64,000 nt of DNA from Isoptericola dokdonensis DS-3 (GTDB lineage Bacteria; Actinomycetota; Actinomycetes; Actinomycetales; Cellulomonadaceae). The DNA lies in contig NZ_CP014209.1 in the NCBI RefSeq assembly GCF_001636295.1, positions 2,170,001-2,234,000 on the forward strand. Reading direction: 5' to 3'. The notes under the pieces were generated by a model, which saw nothing but the letters and a program-made list of their open reading frames with translations, searched no databases and was not told where the DNA came from. Shown piece by piece: positions 53,330 through 60,916 of the stretch. Position 1 is the first letter of the stretch. Each line of letters starts with the position of its first letter. Both the position numbers and the translations under genes were made by a program.

Positions 53330-53369
53330 GCACCCTCCTCCGTCCGTCCACGTCGTCGGACCCCGCAGG

Positions 53370-53375
53370 ATGCTA
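53370..53375 (-). promoter_or_regulatory. -10 element of the sigma-beta-helix gene
   Basis: TAGCAT on the minus strand lies about 40 bp before the ATG at 53329, with a normal leader and Shine-Dalgarno following. It looks like a housekeeping promoter rather than an autoregulated ECF promoter. Confidence 0.4.
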
Positions 53376-53391
53376 GCGCCCATCCATCGTT

Positions 53392-53418
53392 GGAAAAGTG
53401 TTGTCGAGGTCATCCGTC
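53392..53418 (+). promoter_or_regulatory. ECF-type promoter motif upstream of the pectinesterase gene
   Basis: GGAAAA (53392-53397) and CGTC (53415-53418) with 17 bases between them match the general ECF promoter pattern GGAA-N16/17-CGTC. The motif lies 81 bp upstream of the pectinesterase ATG and faces away from the sigma gene. Recognition by the neighbouring sigma domain is an inference. Confidence 0.5.
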
Positions 53419-53498
53419 CGACGTCTACCTCGTGGCCCGCGACGACGCGGGCGGTGGACCGCACCGGTCCGCCACGCCCTGAGGAAGGACCGTCGGAC

Positions 53499-54944
53499 AT
53501 GACCGACACCCGCTCCCGCCGGCGACGGCTCGCCGCCGTCACGACCGCCGCCACCGTCCTGGCCACCGGCCTCGCCATCGGCACCACCACCACCGCCACC
53601 GCAGCACCACCCGCCGGCACCTACCAGATCACCGTGGCCCGCAGCGGCCACTGCCTCGACGTCGTCGCCGGCTCGAAGGACAACTCCGCCCAGCTCCAGC
53701 AGTGGAGCTGCAGCGGCGACACCTGGCAGCAGTTCGCCCTCGAACCCCTCAACGGCGACCTCTACCAGCTCCGCAACATCCACAGCAACCGCTGCCTCGA
53801 CGTCCCCAGCAGCAGCACCACCGTCGGCACCCGCATCCAGCAGTGGAGCTGCAAGCCCGCCCAGACCAACCAGCAGTGGCGCCTCACCCCGTCACGCGAC
53901 GGCTCCTACCTCGTCGCCAACGCCGCCAACGGCCTCTGCCTCAGCATCCAGGGCGCGTCCACCGCGAGCGGCGCCGCCGTCGTCCAGGAAGGCTGCACCC
54001 ACAACACCAACAAGCAGCTCCGGTTCACCGAGAGCGGCGGCGGTGCCGGGACCGGCGACGCGACGGTCGCGGCCGACGGCTCCGGCGACTTCCGCACCGT
54101 CCAGTCAGCGGTCGATGCCGTCACGGCGAACGCCACGACGAAGCAGACGATCACCATCGCGCCCGGCACGTACCGCGGCAAGGTCGTCGTCGGCAGGGAC
54201 AAGCCGTTCGTCGAGCTCGTCGGGCTCGGCGACGACCCGGCGGACGTCGTCATCGTGGACGGCGTCAGCGCGGGCGAGGGCGGCAGCCACCGCGGCAGCG
54301 CGACGCTGGTCGTGGAGGGCGCGAACTTCCGCGCCGACAACCTCACCGTCTCCAACGACCACGACGAGTCCGTGTCGACCGAGGGCAACCAGGCGCTGGC
54401 GATGTACCTCAACGCCGACAAGACCCTCCTGGACGACCTGCGCATCCTGGGCGACCAGGACACCCTGCTGGTCAACGACGCCGCCCGCGCGTACGTGACG
54501 GACACGTACGTCGAGGGCACGGTCGACTTCATCTACGGCGGTGGCATCGCCGTGTTCCACCGCAGCAACATCCACGAGAAGCGGACCACCGGCGGTCCGA
54601 TCACGGCGGCGAGCACTCCGGCCGAGCGCAAGTACGGGTTCCTCTTCCACCAGTCGCGCATCACCGGCGCGACGAACGGCACCACCCAGCTCGGTCGACC
54701 CTGGCGGCAGGGCGCACAGGTGCTCTACCGCGAGTCCGAGCTGTCCGCGACGATCAAGACCTCCCAGCCGTGGACCGACATGTCGGGCAGCACCTGGCAG
54801 AACGCCCGGTTCCTCGAGTACCGGAACACCGGCGCAGGAGCCACGGTGAGCTCCAACCGTCCGCAGCTCTCCGACGCCCAGGCCGCGGAGTACACCCCGC
54901 AGAAGTACCTCGCCGGTTCCGACGGCTGGAACCCCGTGGGCTAG
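53499..54944 (+). CDS. secreted pectinesterase with N-terminal CBM13 (ricin-type) domain
   Basis: This 481-residue exported carbohydrate esterase family 8 enzyme has a signal peptide (about 1-36), a ricin B/CBM13 trefoil with three CLD/QxW repeats (about 37-170) and then the pectin methylesterase beta-helix. PME motifs are GTYRGKVVV, EGNQALAMYL, GDQDTLLVND with D321, GTVDFIYGGG with D343, and LGRPWR. It removes methyl esters from homogalacturonan, preparing it for the pectate lyase encoded 130 bp downstream. AGGAAGG precedes the ATG at 53499. Its first ~509 bp are almost identical to those of the next gene. The ECF-type promoter motif lies upstream. Confidence 0.94.
   Translation: MTDTRSRRRRLAAVTTAATVLATGLAIGTTTTATAAPPAGTYQITVARSGHCLDVVAGSKDNSAQLQQWSCSGDTWQQFALEPLNGDLYQLRNIHSNRCLDVPSSSTTVGTRIQQWSCKPAQTNQQWRLTPSRDGSYLVANAANGLCLSIQGASTASGAAVVQEGCTHNTNKQLRFTESGGGAGTGDATVAADGSGDFRTVQSAVDAVTANATTKQTITIAPGTYRGKVVVGRDKPFVELVGLGDDPADVVIVDGVSAGEGGSHRGSATLVVEGANFRADNLTVSNDHDESVSTEGNQALAMYLNADKTLLDDLRILGDQDTLLVNDAARAYVTDTYVEGTVDFIYGGGIAVFHRSNIHEKRTTGGPITAASTPAERKYGFLFHQSRITGATNGTTQLGRPWRQGAQVLYRESELSATIKTSQPWTDMSGSTWQNARFLEYRNTGAGATVSSNRPQLSDAQAAEYTPQKYLAGSDGWNPVG
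53521..54029 (+). repeat. 509-bp direct repeat encoding signal peptide and CBM13, copy 1
   Basis: Bases 53521-54029 align without gaps to 55100-55608 (offset 1579) with only four mismatches that I could find, at 53603, 53677, 53752 and 53876. Two are silent; the others give Lys/Met and Asn/Ser changes. The match stops abruptly at both ends. Confidence 0.9.
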
Positions 54945-55074
54945 GACGCCCGGCCCACGACGACCGTCGACGCGTTGTCCGGACCACCGGACAGCCGTCC
55001 CCCCCTGCCCGCAACGACGCGGACGACCCGCCGGCACGGCCGGCACGTCACGACCCAGGAAGGACGTCCACGAG

Positions 55075-56517
55075 ATGACCCACCGCACCAAGCACCGCTG
55101 GCGACGGCTCGCCGCCGTCACGACCGCCGCCACCGTCCTGGCCACCGGCCTCGCCATCGGCACCACCACCACCGCCACCGCGGCACCACCCGCCGGCACC
55201 TACCAGATCACCGTGGCCCGCAGCGGCCACTGCCTCGACGTCGTCGCCGGCTCGATGGACAACTCCGCCCAGCTCCAGCAGTGGAGCTGCAGCGGCGACA
55301 CCTGGCAGCAGTTCGCCCTCGAACCCCTCAGCGGCGACCTCTACCAGCTCCGCAACATCCACAGCAACCGCTGCCTCGACGTCCCCAGCAGCAGCACCAC
55401 CGTCGGCACCCGCATCCAGCAGTGGAGCTGCAAGCCCGCCCAGACCAACCAGCAATGGCGCCTCACCCCGTCACGCGACGGCTCCTACCTCGTCGCCAAC
55501 GCCGCCAACGGCCTCTGCCTCAGCATCCAGGGCGCGTCCACCGCGAGCGGCGCCGCCGTCGTCCAGGAAGGCTGCACCCACAACACCAACAAGCAGCTCC
55601 GGTTCACCACCACCGGGAGCGGCAGCGGCTGGTCGTCCACCGCCGACGGGTTCGCCTCCACCGACGGAGGCACCACCGGCGGTGCGGGTGGCACGGCCGT
55701 GACGGTCACGACGCAGGCCGACCTGGAGAAGTACGTCACGGCGTCGGGCAGGTACGTCATCACCGTCGCCGCGCCGATCACGATCTCGCCGAAGGGCAAG
55801 GAGCTCAAGGTCGCCTCGGACAAGACCATCATCGGCAGGGGCACCTCCGGTGAGATCGTCGGCGGCGGGTTCTTCCTCGGCGACACCACGAGCAACGTCA
55901 TCCTCCGCAACCTCACCATCCGGGACACCCGGATGACCGAGGACGACCCGGACGACAAGGAGTTCGACTACGACGCCATCCAGATGGACGGCGCCGACCA
56001 CGTGTGGATCGACCACAACCGCCTCACGCGGATGAACGACGGCCTCATCGACTCGCGCAAGGACACCACCAACCTCACGGTCTCGTGGAACGTGCTCGAG
56101 GAGAACAACAAGGCGTTCGGCATCGGCTGGACGGACAACGTCACGGCGAAGATCACCATCCACCACAATTGGGTCCGCGACACCAACCAGCGCAACCCCA
56201 GCACCGACAACGTCGCGTACGCCCACCTCTACAACAACTACCTGCAGGACGTCGCAGGCTACGGCAACTACGCGCGCGGCGGCACGAAGATGGTGCTGCA
56301 GAACAGCTGGTTCGAGCGTGTGAAGGACCCGTTCTACCGCGACGGCACCGCCGCGCTCGCACAGTCGGGCAGCATCGTCGTCAGCTCCAGCGGCCGGCAG
56401 GAGTCGGGCGGCACCGCGTTCGACCCGCGCTCCTTCTACCCGTACACGCTCGACGCCGCGGCCGACGTCCCGTCGATCGTGCGTGCGGGCGCCGGTCCGC
56501 AGGCGTCGATCGGCTGA
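55075..56517 (+). CDS. secreted pectate lyase (PL1) with N-terminal CBM13 domain
   Basis: This 480-residue exported polysaccharide lyase family 1 enzyme shares the signal peptide and CBM13 module (1-178) with the pectinesterase upstream. The catalytic beta-helix follows a short Gly/Ser/Thr linker. PL1 signatures are the calcium-binding region VWIDHNRLTRMNDGLIDSR with D313, VSWNVLEENNKAFGIGW and the catalytic arginine region RNPSTDNVAYAHLYNNY with R373. It cleaves demethylated homogalacturonan by beta-elimination, so it works directly after the esterase. AGGAAGGA precedes the ATG. No separate ECF promoter is evident, so cotranscription with the esterase is likely. Confidence 0.94.
   Translation: MTHRTKHRWRRLAAVTTAATVLATGLAIGTTTTATAAPPAGTYQITVARSGHCLDVVAGSMDNSAQLQQWSCSGDTWQQFALEPLSGDLYQLRNIHSNRCLDVPSSSTTVGTRIQQWSCKPAQTNQQWRLTPSRDGSYLVANAANGLCLSIQGASTASGAAVVQEGCTHNTNKQLRFTTTGSGSGWSSTADGFASTDGGTTGGAGGTAVTVTTQADLEKYVTASGRYVITVAAPITISPKGKELKVASDKTIIGRGTSGEIVGGGFFLGDTTSNVILRNLTIRDTRMTEDDPDDKEFDYDAIQMDGADHVWIDHNRLTRMNDGLIDSRKDTTNLTVSWNVLEENNKAFGIGWTDNVTAKITIHHNWVRDTNQRNPSTDNVAYAHLYNNYLQDVAGYGNYARGGTKMVLQNSWFERVKDPFYRDGTAALAQSGSIVVSSSGRQESGGTAFDPRSFYPYTLDAAADVPSIVRAGAGPQASIG
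55100..55608 (+). repeat. 509-bp direct repeat encoding signal peptide and CBM13, copy 2
   Basis: This is the second copy of the block at 53521-54029. Near-identity at silent positions implies a recent duplication or ongoing gene conversion. Confidence 0.9.
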
Positions 56518-56548
56518 CGGCCCGCCCGCGACGCCGACGACGTGCGGT

Positions 56549-56584
56549 GGCACGGCGGTCCGTCACACCAGGGACCGCCGTGCC
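56549..56584. terminator. hairpin terminator after the pectate lyase gene
   Basis: Perfect 13-bp arms GGCACGGCGGTCC (56549-56561) and GGACCGCCGTGCC (56572-56584) with a 10-base loop lie between the convergent pectate lyase and response-regulator genes. Confidence 0.8.
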
Positions 56585-56598
56585 GCCGGGGTGCCCGG

Positions 56599-57249
56599 TC
56601 ACGCCTCGTCGCGCGCCTCGTGCGCGAGGATCGCCGTCTGCGTCCGGTTCGCCGTGCCGAGCTTGGACATCGCGGCGGCGAGGTAGGCCTTGACGGTCGA
56701 CTCCGCCAGGTACAGACGGCGCCCGACCTGGGCGTTCGACAGCCCGTCGGCGAGCGCGTCGACGACGTCGCGCTCCTTCGGCGCCAGCACGGCGAGCCGC
56801 CGCCGGGCCTCCTCCCGTCGGCCACCGACGTCCCGGCCCGCCGCCGCGAGCAGGTGCCGGGTGACCGCCGGCGACATGACGGCGTCCCCGGCGGCCGCGG
56901 CGCGGATCCCCTGGTGCAGCTCGGCGGGCGTCGAGTCCTTGAGCAGGTATCCGACGGCGCCCCCGCGCAACGCGGGCAGGACGTACTCCTCGGACAGGTG
57001 GCTCGTCAGGACGACGACCGCCGTCCCGGGGGCCTCGCGGTGGACGACGACCGTGGCGTCGAGGCCGTCCATGCCGGGCATCTGCATGTCGAGCAGCAGG
57101 ACGTCGGGGGCGTGCTCCCGCACGAGCCGGGCCGCCGCGGCGCCGTCTCCCCCCTCACCGACCACCTCGAGGTCGGGCGCCGACGCGACGAGCTGCACGA
57201 TCCCGGCGCGCAGCAGCGCCTCGTCGTCCACCACCACGACCTCGATCAT
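56599..57249 (-). CDS. NarL/FixJ-family response regulator
   Basis: The 216-residue protein has a receiver domain (VVVVDDEALLRAGIVQL, phosphoacceptor aspartate in VLLLDMQMPGMDGLDA, VVVLTSH, GYLLKDS) and a C-terminal LuxR-type helix-turn-helix (LAPKERDVVDALADGLSNAQVGRRLYLAESTVKAYLAAAMSKL). It is phosphorylated by the histidine kinase encoded just upstream, whose stop overlaps its ATG (ATGA). Targets are unknown; the divergent surface-protein gene and the pectinase genes are candidates by position only. Confidence 0.93.
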   Translation of the reverse strand: MIEVVVVDDEALLRAGIVQLVASAPDLEVVGEGGDGAAAARLVREHAPDVLLLDMQMPGMDGLDATVVVHREAPGTAVVVLTSHLSEEYVLPALRGGAVGYLLKDSTPAELHQGIRAAAAGDAVMSPAVTRHLLAAAGRDVGGRREEARRRLAVLAPKERDVVDALADGLSNAQVGRRLYLAESTVKAYLAAAMSKLGTANRTQTAILAHEARDEA

Positions 57250-58319
57250 GCGTCCTCCCCGGGAAGCACCGCGCACAGCCGGAAGCCACCGTCGTCGGTC
57301 GGCCCTGCGTGCAGGGTGCCTCCCAGCAGCGAGATCCGCTCGCGCAACGCGTCGATCCCGAACCCTCCCGTCGTGAGCCCGGTGGGTGGTCGCGTGGGCC
57401 GCTCGTTCTCGACCGTCACCCGCACCTGGTCGTCCGACCGCGCGACCTCGACGGCCGTGGGAGCGCCCGGCGCATGCCGGACGGCGTTGGTGAGGCCCTC
57501 GGAGACCACCCGCAGCACGGTGCGGTCGATCAGGTCGGGCGGGTTCCGCAGGGGAGCACCCGCGACCCGCACCGGCTGGCCGACCCTGCGCGCCTCCGCG
57601 GCGAGCGCGTCCACGGTGTCAGGACCGCTGCCGTCCTGCGGGGGCGCCGCGGGTGCGTCGCTCAGCACCTCCAGCACCGTCCGCATCTCGGCGAGCGACG
57701 CCCGGCACCCTTCCGCGATCTCGGTGGCGGCCCGGCGCACCTCGTCGTCCCGGGTGCTGGTGCCCAGCACCTCCGCCTCGACCACGGCGTAGCTCATCCG
57801 CCGGGAGACGACGTCGTGCAGGTCGCGGGCGAGCGCGTCCCGCTCGGCGCGCCGGGCCCGGCCCTCGGCGGCGGCCGACGCGCGGCGGTCGGCCTCCGCC
57901 TGCTGGTGCTGGAGACGGCCCGCGGCATAGGCGGCGAGCAGGACCAGGATGCCCAGCCACAGCAGCGCGGGGCTGGCAGCCTCGGTCGTGATCAGCCAGG
58001 TGGGCCACGACACCGCGACCGCTGCCAGCACCGCCGCGAGGCTGGTGCGCGACGACGTCACGCGCAGTCCGACCGCGTGCAGCGCACCGAGCGCCGCCAC
58101 CACGGGAGACACGAGGCTGGCGACGGCGCACCCGGCGAGGACGAGCACGGGGTGGCGGGTGCGGAAGATCAGGAGTGCGGCCGCACAGGTCTGCGCCGCG
58201 AGCTCGAGGCCGACCGGCGCCCACCCCGTGCCGGACCCGGCGAGCAGCACCAGGAGCACCCCCGCGACCGCGCACGCGACGGCGACGACCGTGTCCTCCC
58301 GCGTCGGGGCGCCGTCCAC
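57246..58319 (-). CDS. NarL-type sensor histidine kinase (HisKA_3)
   Basis: The 357-residue kinase has an N-terminal membrane sensor of four to six helices (about 10-150) with only short loops, so it may sense the membrane itself. A dimerisation/phosphoacceptor helix follows, with the histidine in ALARDLHDVVSRRMSYAV. A HATPase_c domain completes it, with VLRVVSEGLTNAVRHAPG and GGFGIDALRERISLLGG. It starts at GTG 58319, which lies six bases after TAGGCT (58331-58326 on the minus strand), a leaderless promoter. Its stop overlaps the response-regulator start. Confidence 0.92.
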   Translation of the reverse strand: MDGAPTREDTVVAVACAVAGVLLVLLAGSGTGWAPVGLELAAQTCAAALLIFRTRHPVLVLAGCAVASLVSPVVAALGALHAVGLRVTSSRTSLAAVLAAVAVSWPTWLITTEAASPALLWLGILVLLAAYAAGRLQHQQAEADRRASAAAEGRARRAERDALARDLHDVVSRRMSYAVVEAEVLGTSTRDDEVRRAATEIAEGCRASLAEMRTVLEVLSDAPAAPPQDGSGPDTVDALAAEARRVGQPVRVAGAPLRNPPDLIDRTVLRVVSEGLTNAVRHAPGAPTAVEVARSDDQVRVTVENERPTRPPTGLTTGGFGIDALRERISLLGGTLHAGPTDDGGFRLCAVLPGEDA

Positions 58320-58325
58320 CCGGCC

Positions 58326-58331
58326 AGCCTA
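58326..58331 (-). promoter_or_regulatory. -10 element of the leaderless two-component operon
   Basis: TAGGCT on the minus strand lies exactly six bases before the kinase GTG at 58319. Confidence 0.5.
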
Positions 58332-58488
58332 ACGAGCGACGCCTCCCAGTGCGGTGCGGGGCGGCCGCCGGACGACCGACTTTCGGCGGTAGCGACGACC
58401 ACCGTTCGGGCGTGCCGGGCGACCCCCTCCCGGCGGGAACGTGGAGTCATCAGCAAGAGCACGTACCGACCGAGGACAGGGAAGCATC

Positions 58489-60828
58489 ATGAAGGCACTG
58501 CGCACCGTCACCGTCTCCGCCGTCTCGACCGCCCTCGCGCTGGGCGTGCCGCTGACCGCGTTCGCCGCCGAGGGGGACACCTCCCCCGCGACGGCGCCCA
58601 CCTCGTCGGCCCCGGCCGAGGAGCAGGCCGCCGAGCCCACCGAGGAGTCCACGGAGGAGTCCGGCACCCAGGACGTCGCGACCTCCGACACGTCGACCGA
58701 GAGCGGGTCGTCGCCGGCCCCGGTCGACCCGGTCGTGGCCCCCGCACCCGAGGAGCCCACCGACGCGGCGGCCCCCGAGGAGCACGCCGAGGACGTCGAG
58801 GACGCCGAGGACGCCGACGAGAGCGCACCGGCCGTGGAGCCCGCCGAGGACGCCGCCGAGGAGCCCGCCTCCGACGAGCAGGCCTCCGACGACGCGACCG
58901 ACGAGGCCGACGCCCCCGCCGACGAGGCGTCCCCGAGCACGGACACGGACGAGCCGCCCGCCCCCGAGGCAACCGAGGCCACCGAGGAAGCGACGGCTCC
59001 CGTCGCGACGGACGCGACCGACGCCGCGACCACGCAGGCCCCGCAGGCGTCGGCTCTCGCCGCGTCCGCGGGCGGCGCCACCGCGCTCTCCGCCACGCAG
59101 GCCTCCTACCCCGACTCCGCGTACGAGCCGCACTGGCACGACGGCGGCCAGGACGGCTTCGGCTGCGACTACTGGTACTTCCTCGACCCCGTCGACGGCG
59201 GCTCCGGCAAGGACTGGTCGGGCTGGGGCGGGACGCCGCAGCTGCACATCCTGCACCACACCCTCGTGGACGACGACGGCACCGTGCACATGGTCTACGA
59301 CCGTGACATCGCCGGCTCCTGGTACCACGCGTGGTCCGGCGACGAGACCGTCTCACCCGACCCCGACGGCATCCACTGGGAGAACACCTCGGCCCAGCAG
59401 ACGATCCTCGTCAACGGGTACCAGGGCGGGAACGACATGACCGCCCGTGCCGCGGACGCCCAGCGGCTCTTCGACCGCGCCGGCGTGGCCGTCAGCCCGC
59501 GGATGACGTGGGAGGCCTACCTCGGCCAGTACCAGAGCAGCATTGACGCCGGGTCCTTCACGGAAGCGCAGGTGCGCGAGTGGTTCGACGCCGAGATCGG
59601 CAACCGGATGGAGCAGCGCCTCGACTACACGGCGTACGAGGCCACGCAGTTCGCCGTCTGGTACTTCTCCACCGGCCACGACGTCATGGGCCTGATGTTC
59701 GACGTCGACGAGAACGACCACGTGACGATCTCGGACAAGGCGCTGCAGCAGTTCGAGGCCATGCCGTACCCCGAGGACGGCAACTGGGACGGTTACGACT
59801 CCACCCGCGACTGGGCCTCCGCCTACAACAGCGACCGGATGGCCACCCTGCAGACGGCGGCGTGGCTCATCGAGCAGGCGCTGACGGCCAACGTCGTCAT
59901 GCCCCAGCCGGGCTTCGTCTCCGACGGGTACGTGAAGCGTGCGGACGGCGCGACGGACTACGGCTTCACCGCCTCGCTGGTCGGCGGGACGGGTGACGTC
60001 CACGTCGAGCTCCGCACGGCCGACGGTTCGGCGATGCCCGAGGGCGTCGTGCTCGTGGACGGCCAGGGGCGTGTCGTGGACAGCGTGACCCCCGGGCAGA
60101 AGGTGTTCGTCCGGGTCCCGGCGGGGATGTCGGTGGCCGACCTGCCGGCGTTCCAGCTCTGGGGATCCGCCCAGGGCACCCAGCAGGGCAGCCCGCACTT
60201 CTACACCGGCATGGACCACACCAACAACGGCGGGGGCACCACCGACCCCGAGACGGGCGAGTGGACGCCGTCGGAGTTCCAGCACTGGTTCATCGGCCTC
60301 GGCGAGCTCGACCGGCCGACGACCGCCTGGGACTGGATCGGCGTGACGCTGGCGGACGAGCCCGAGCAGCTGGTCGACCCCGTCGACCCCACGGACCCCG
60401 TCGACCCCGCGGACCCGTCCGACCCGACCGAACCGGTCGACCCGGCGGACCTTGAGGACCCGCAGGAGGGCCCGCAGGACCCGGCAGACCCGCGCGACCC
60501 CGGCACGACCGACGGTCGCGACGACACCGGGACCGCACGCGGGACCCACCGGGACGGCGACACGGGCGGCAGGCTCCCCGTCGCGCCGATCTACGTGGCC
60601 ACCGGCGGCGACGTCGTCGAGGGCGGTGCCGACGCGACCGACCCGGCCAACATCCCGGCCGCCGCGGAGACCGCCACGGTGACGGGTCCGCAGACCCTGC
60701 CCCGGACGGGCGCGGACGCCGACGCGAGCCTGCTCGCCGCCGCCGCGGCGATCACCCTCGCGGGGACCGGCCTGGTCCTGGCCTCCCGCCGCCGCACGGG
60801 GCGCGCGGACGACGGCGAAGGACGCTGA
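58489..60828 (+). CDS. LPXTG-anchored surface protein with TQxA thioester-type domain
   Basis: The 779-residue wall-attached protein has a signal peptide (about 1-27). A highly acidic, low-complexity Glu/Asp/Ala/Pro stalk (about 28-200) follows, then a globular domain (about 205-480) and a further beta-rich part. A DP-rich linker of the VDPVDPTDP type and the sorting signal LPRTG, a hydrophobic helix and a basic SRRRTGR tail come last. T386-Q387 in EATQFAVWYF matches the TQxA motif of thioester-forming adhesins; C226 in FGCDYWYF is a candidate bond partner. It may bind host, plant or particle surfaces covalently. It is divergent from the two-component system. Confidence 0.85.
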   Translation: MKALRTVTVSAVSTALALGVPLTAFAAEGDTSPATAPTSSAPAEEQAAEPTEESTEESGTQDVATSDTSTESGSSPAPVDPVVAPAPEEPTDAAAPEEHAEDVEDAEDADESAPAVEPAEDAAEEPASDEQASDDATDEADAPADEASPSTDTDEPPAPEATEATEEATAPVATDATDAATTQAPQASALAASAGGATALSATQASYPDSAYEPHWHDGGQDGFGCDYWYFLDPVDGGSGKDWSGWGGTPQLHILHHTLVDDDGTVHMVYDRDIAGSWYHAWSGDETVSPDPDGIHWENTSAQQTILVNGYQGGNDMTARAADAQRLFDRAGVAVSPRMTWEAYLGQYQSSIDAGSFTEAQVREWFDAEIGNRMEQRLDYTAYEATQFAVWYFSTGHDVMGLMFDVDENDHVTISDKALQQFEAMPYPEDGNWDGYDSTRDWASAYNSDRMATLQTAAWLIEQALTANVVMPQPGFVSDGYVKRADGATDYGFTASLVGGTGDVHVELRTADGSAMPEGVVLVDGQGRVVDSVTPGQKVFVRVPAGMSVADLPAFQLWGSAQGTQQGSPHFYTGMDHTNNGGGTTDPETGEWTPSEFQHWFIGLGELDRPTTAWDWIGVTLADEPEQLVDPVDPTDPVDPADPSDPTEPVDPADLEDPQEGPQDPADPRDPGTTDGRDDTGTARGTHRDGDTGGRLPVAPIYVATGGDVVEGGADATDPANIPAAAETATVTGPQTLPRTGADADASLLAAAAAITLAGTGLVLASRRRTGRADDGEGR

Positions 60829-60855
60829 CGCGCCGCCGCCAGCGCGGAGCACCAC

Positions 60856-60893
60856 GAACGCCTCCCGACCGGAGCTCCGGTCGGGAGGCGTTC
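60856..60893. terminator. hairpin terminator between the surface-protein gene and clpB
   Basis: Perfect 18-bp arms (60856-60873 with 60876-60893) are separated by only two bases. They lie between convergent genes, so the hairpin should act on both strands. Confidence 0.82.
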
Positions 60894-60916
60894 TCGTCGT
60901 GCCGGCGGGTCGTCCG

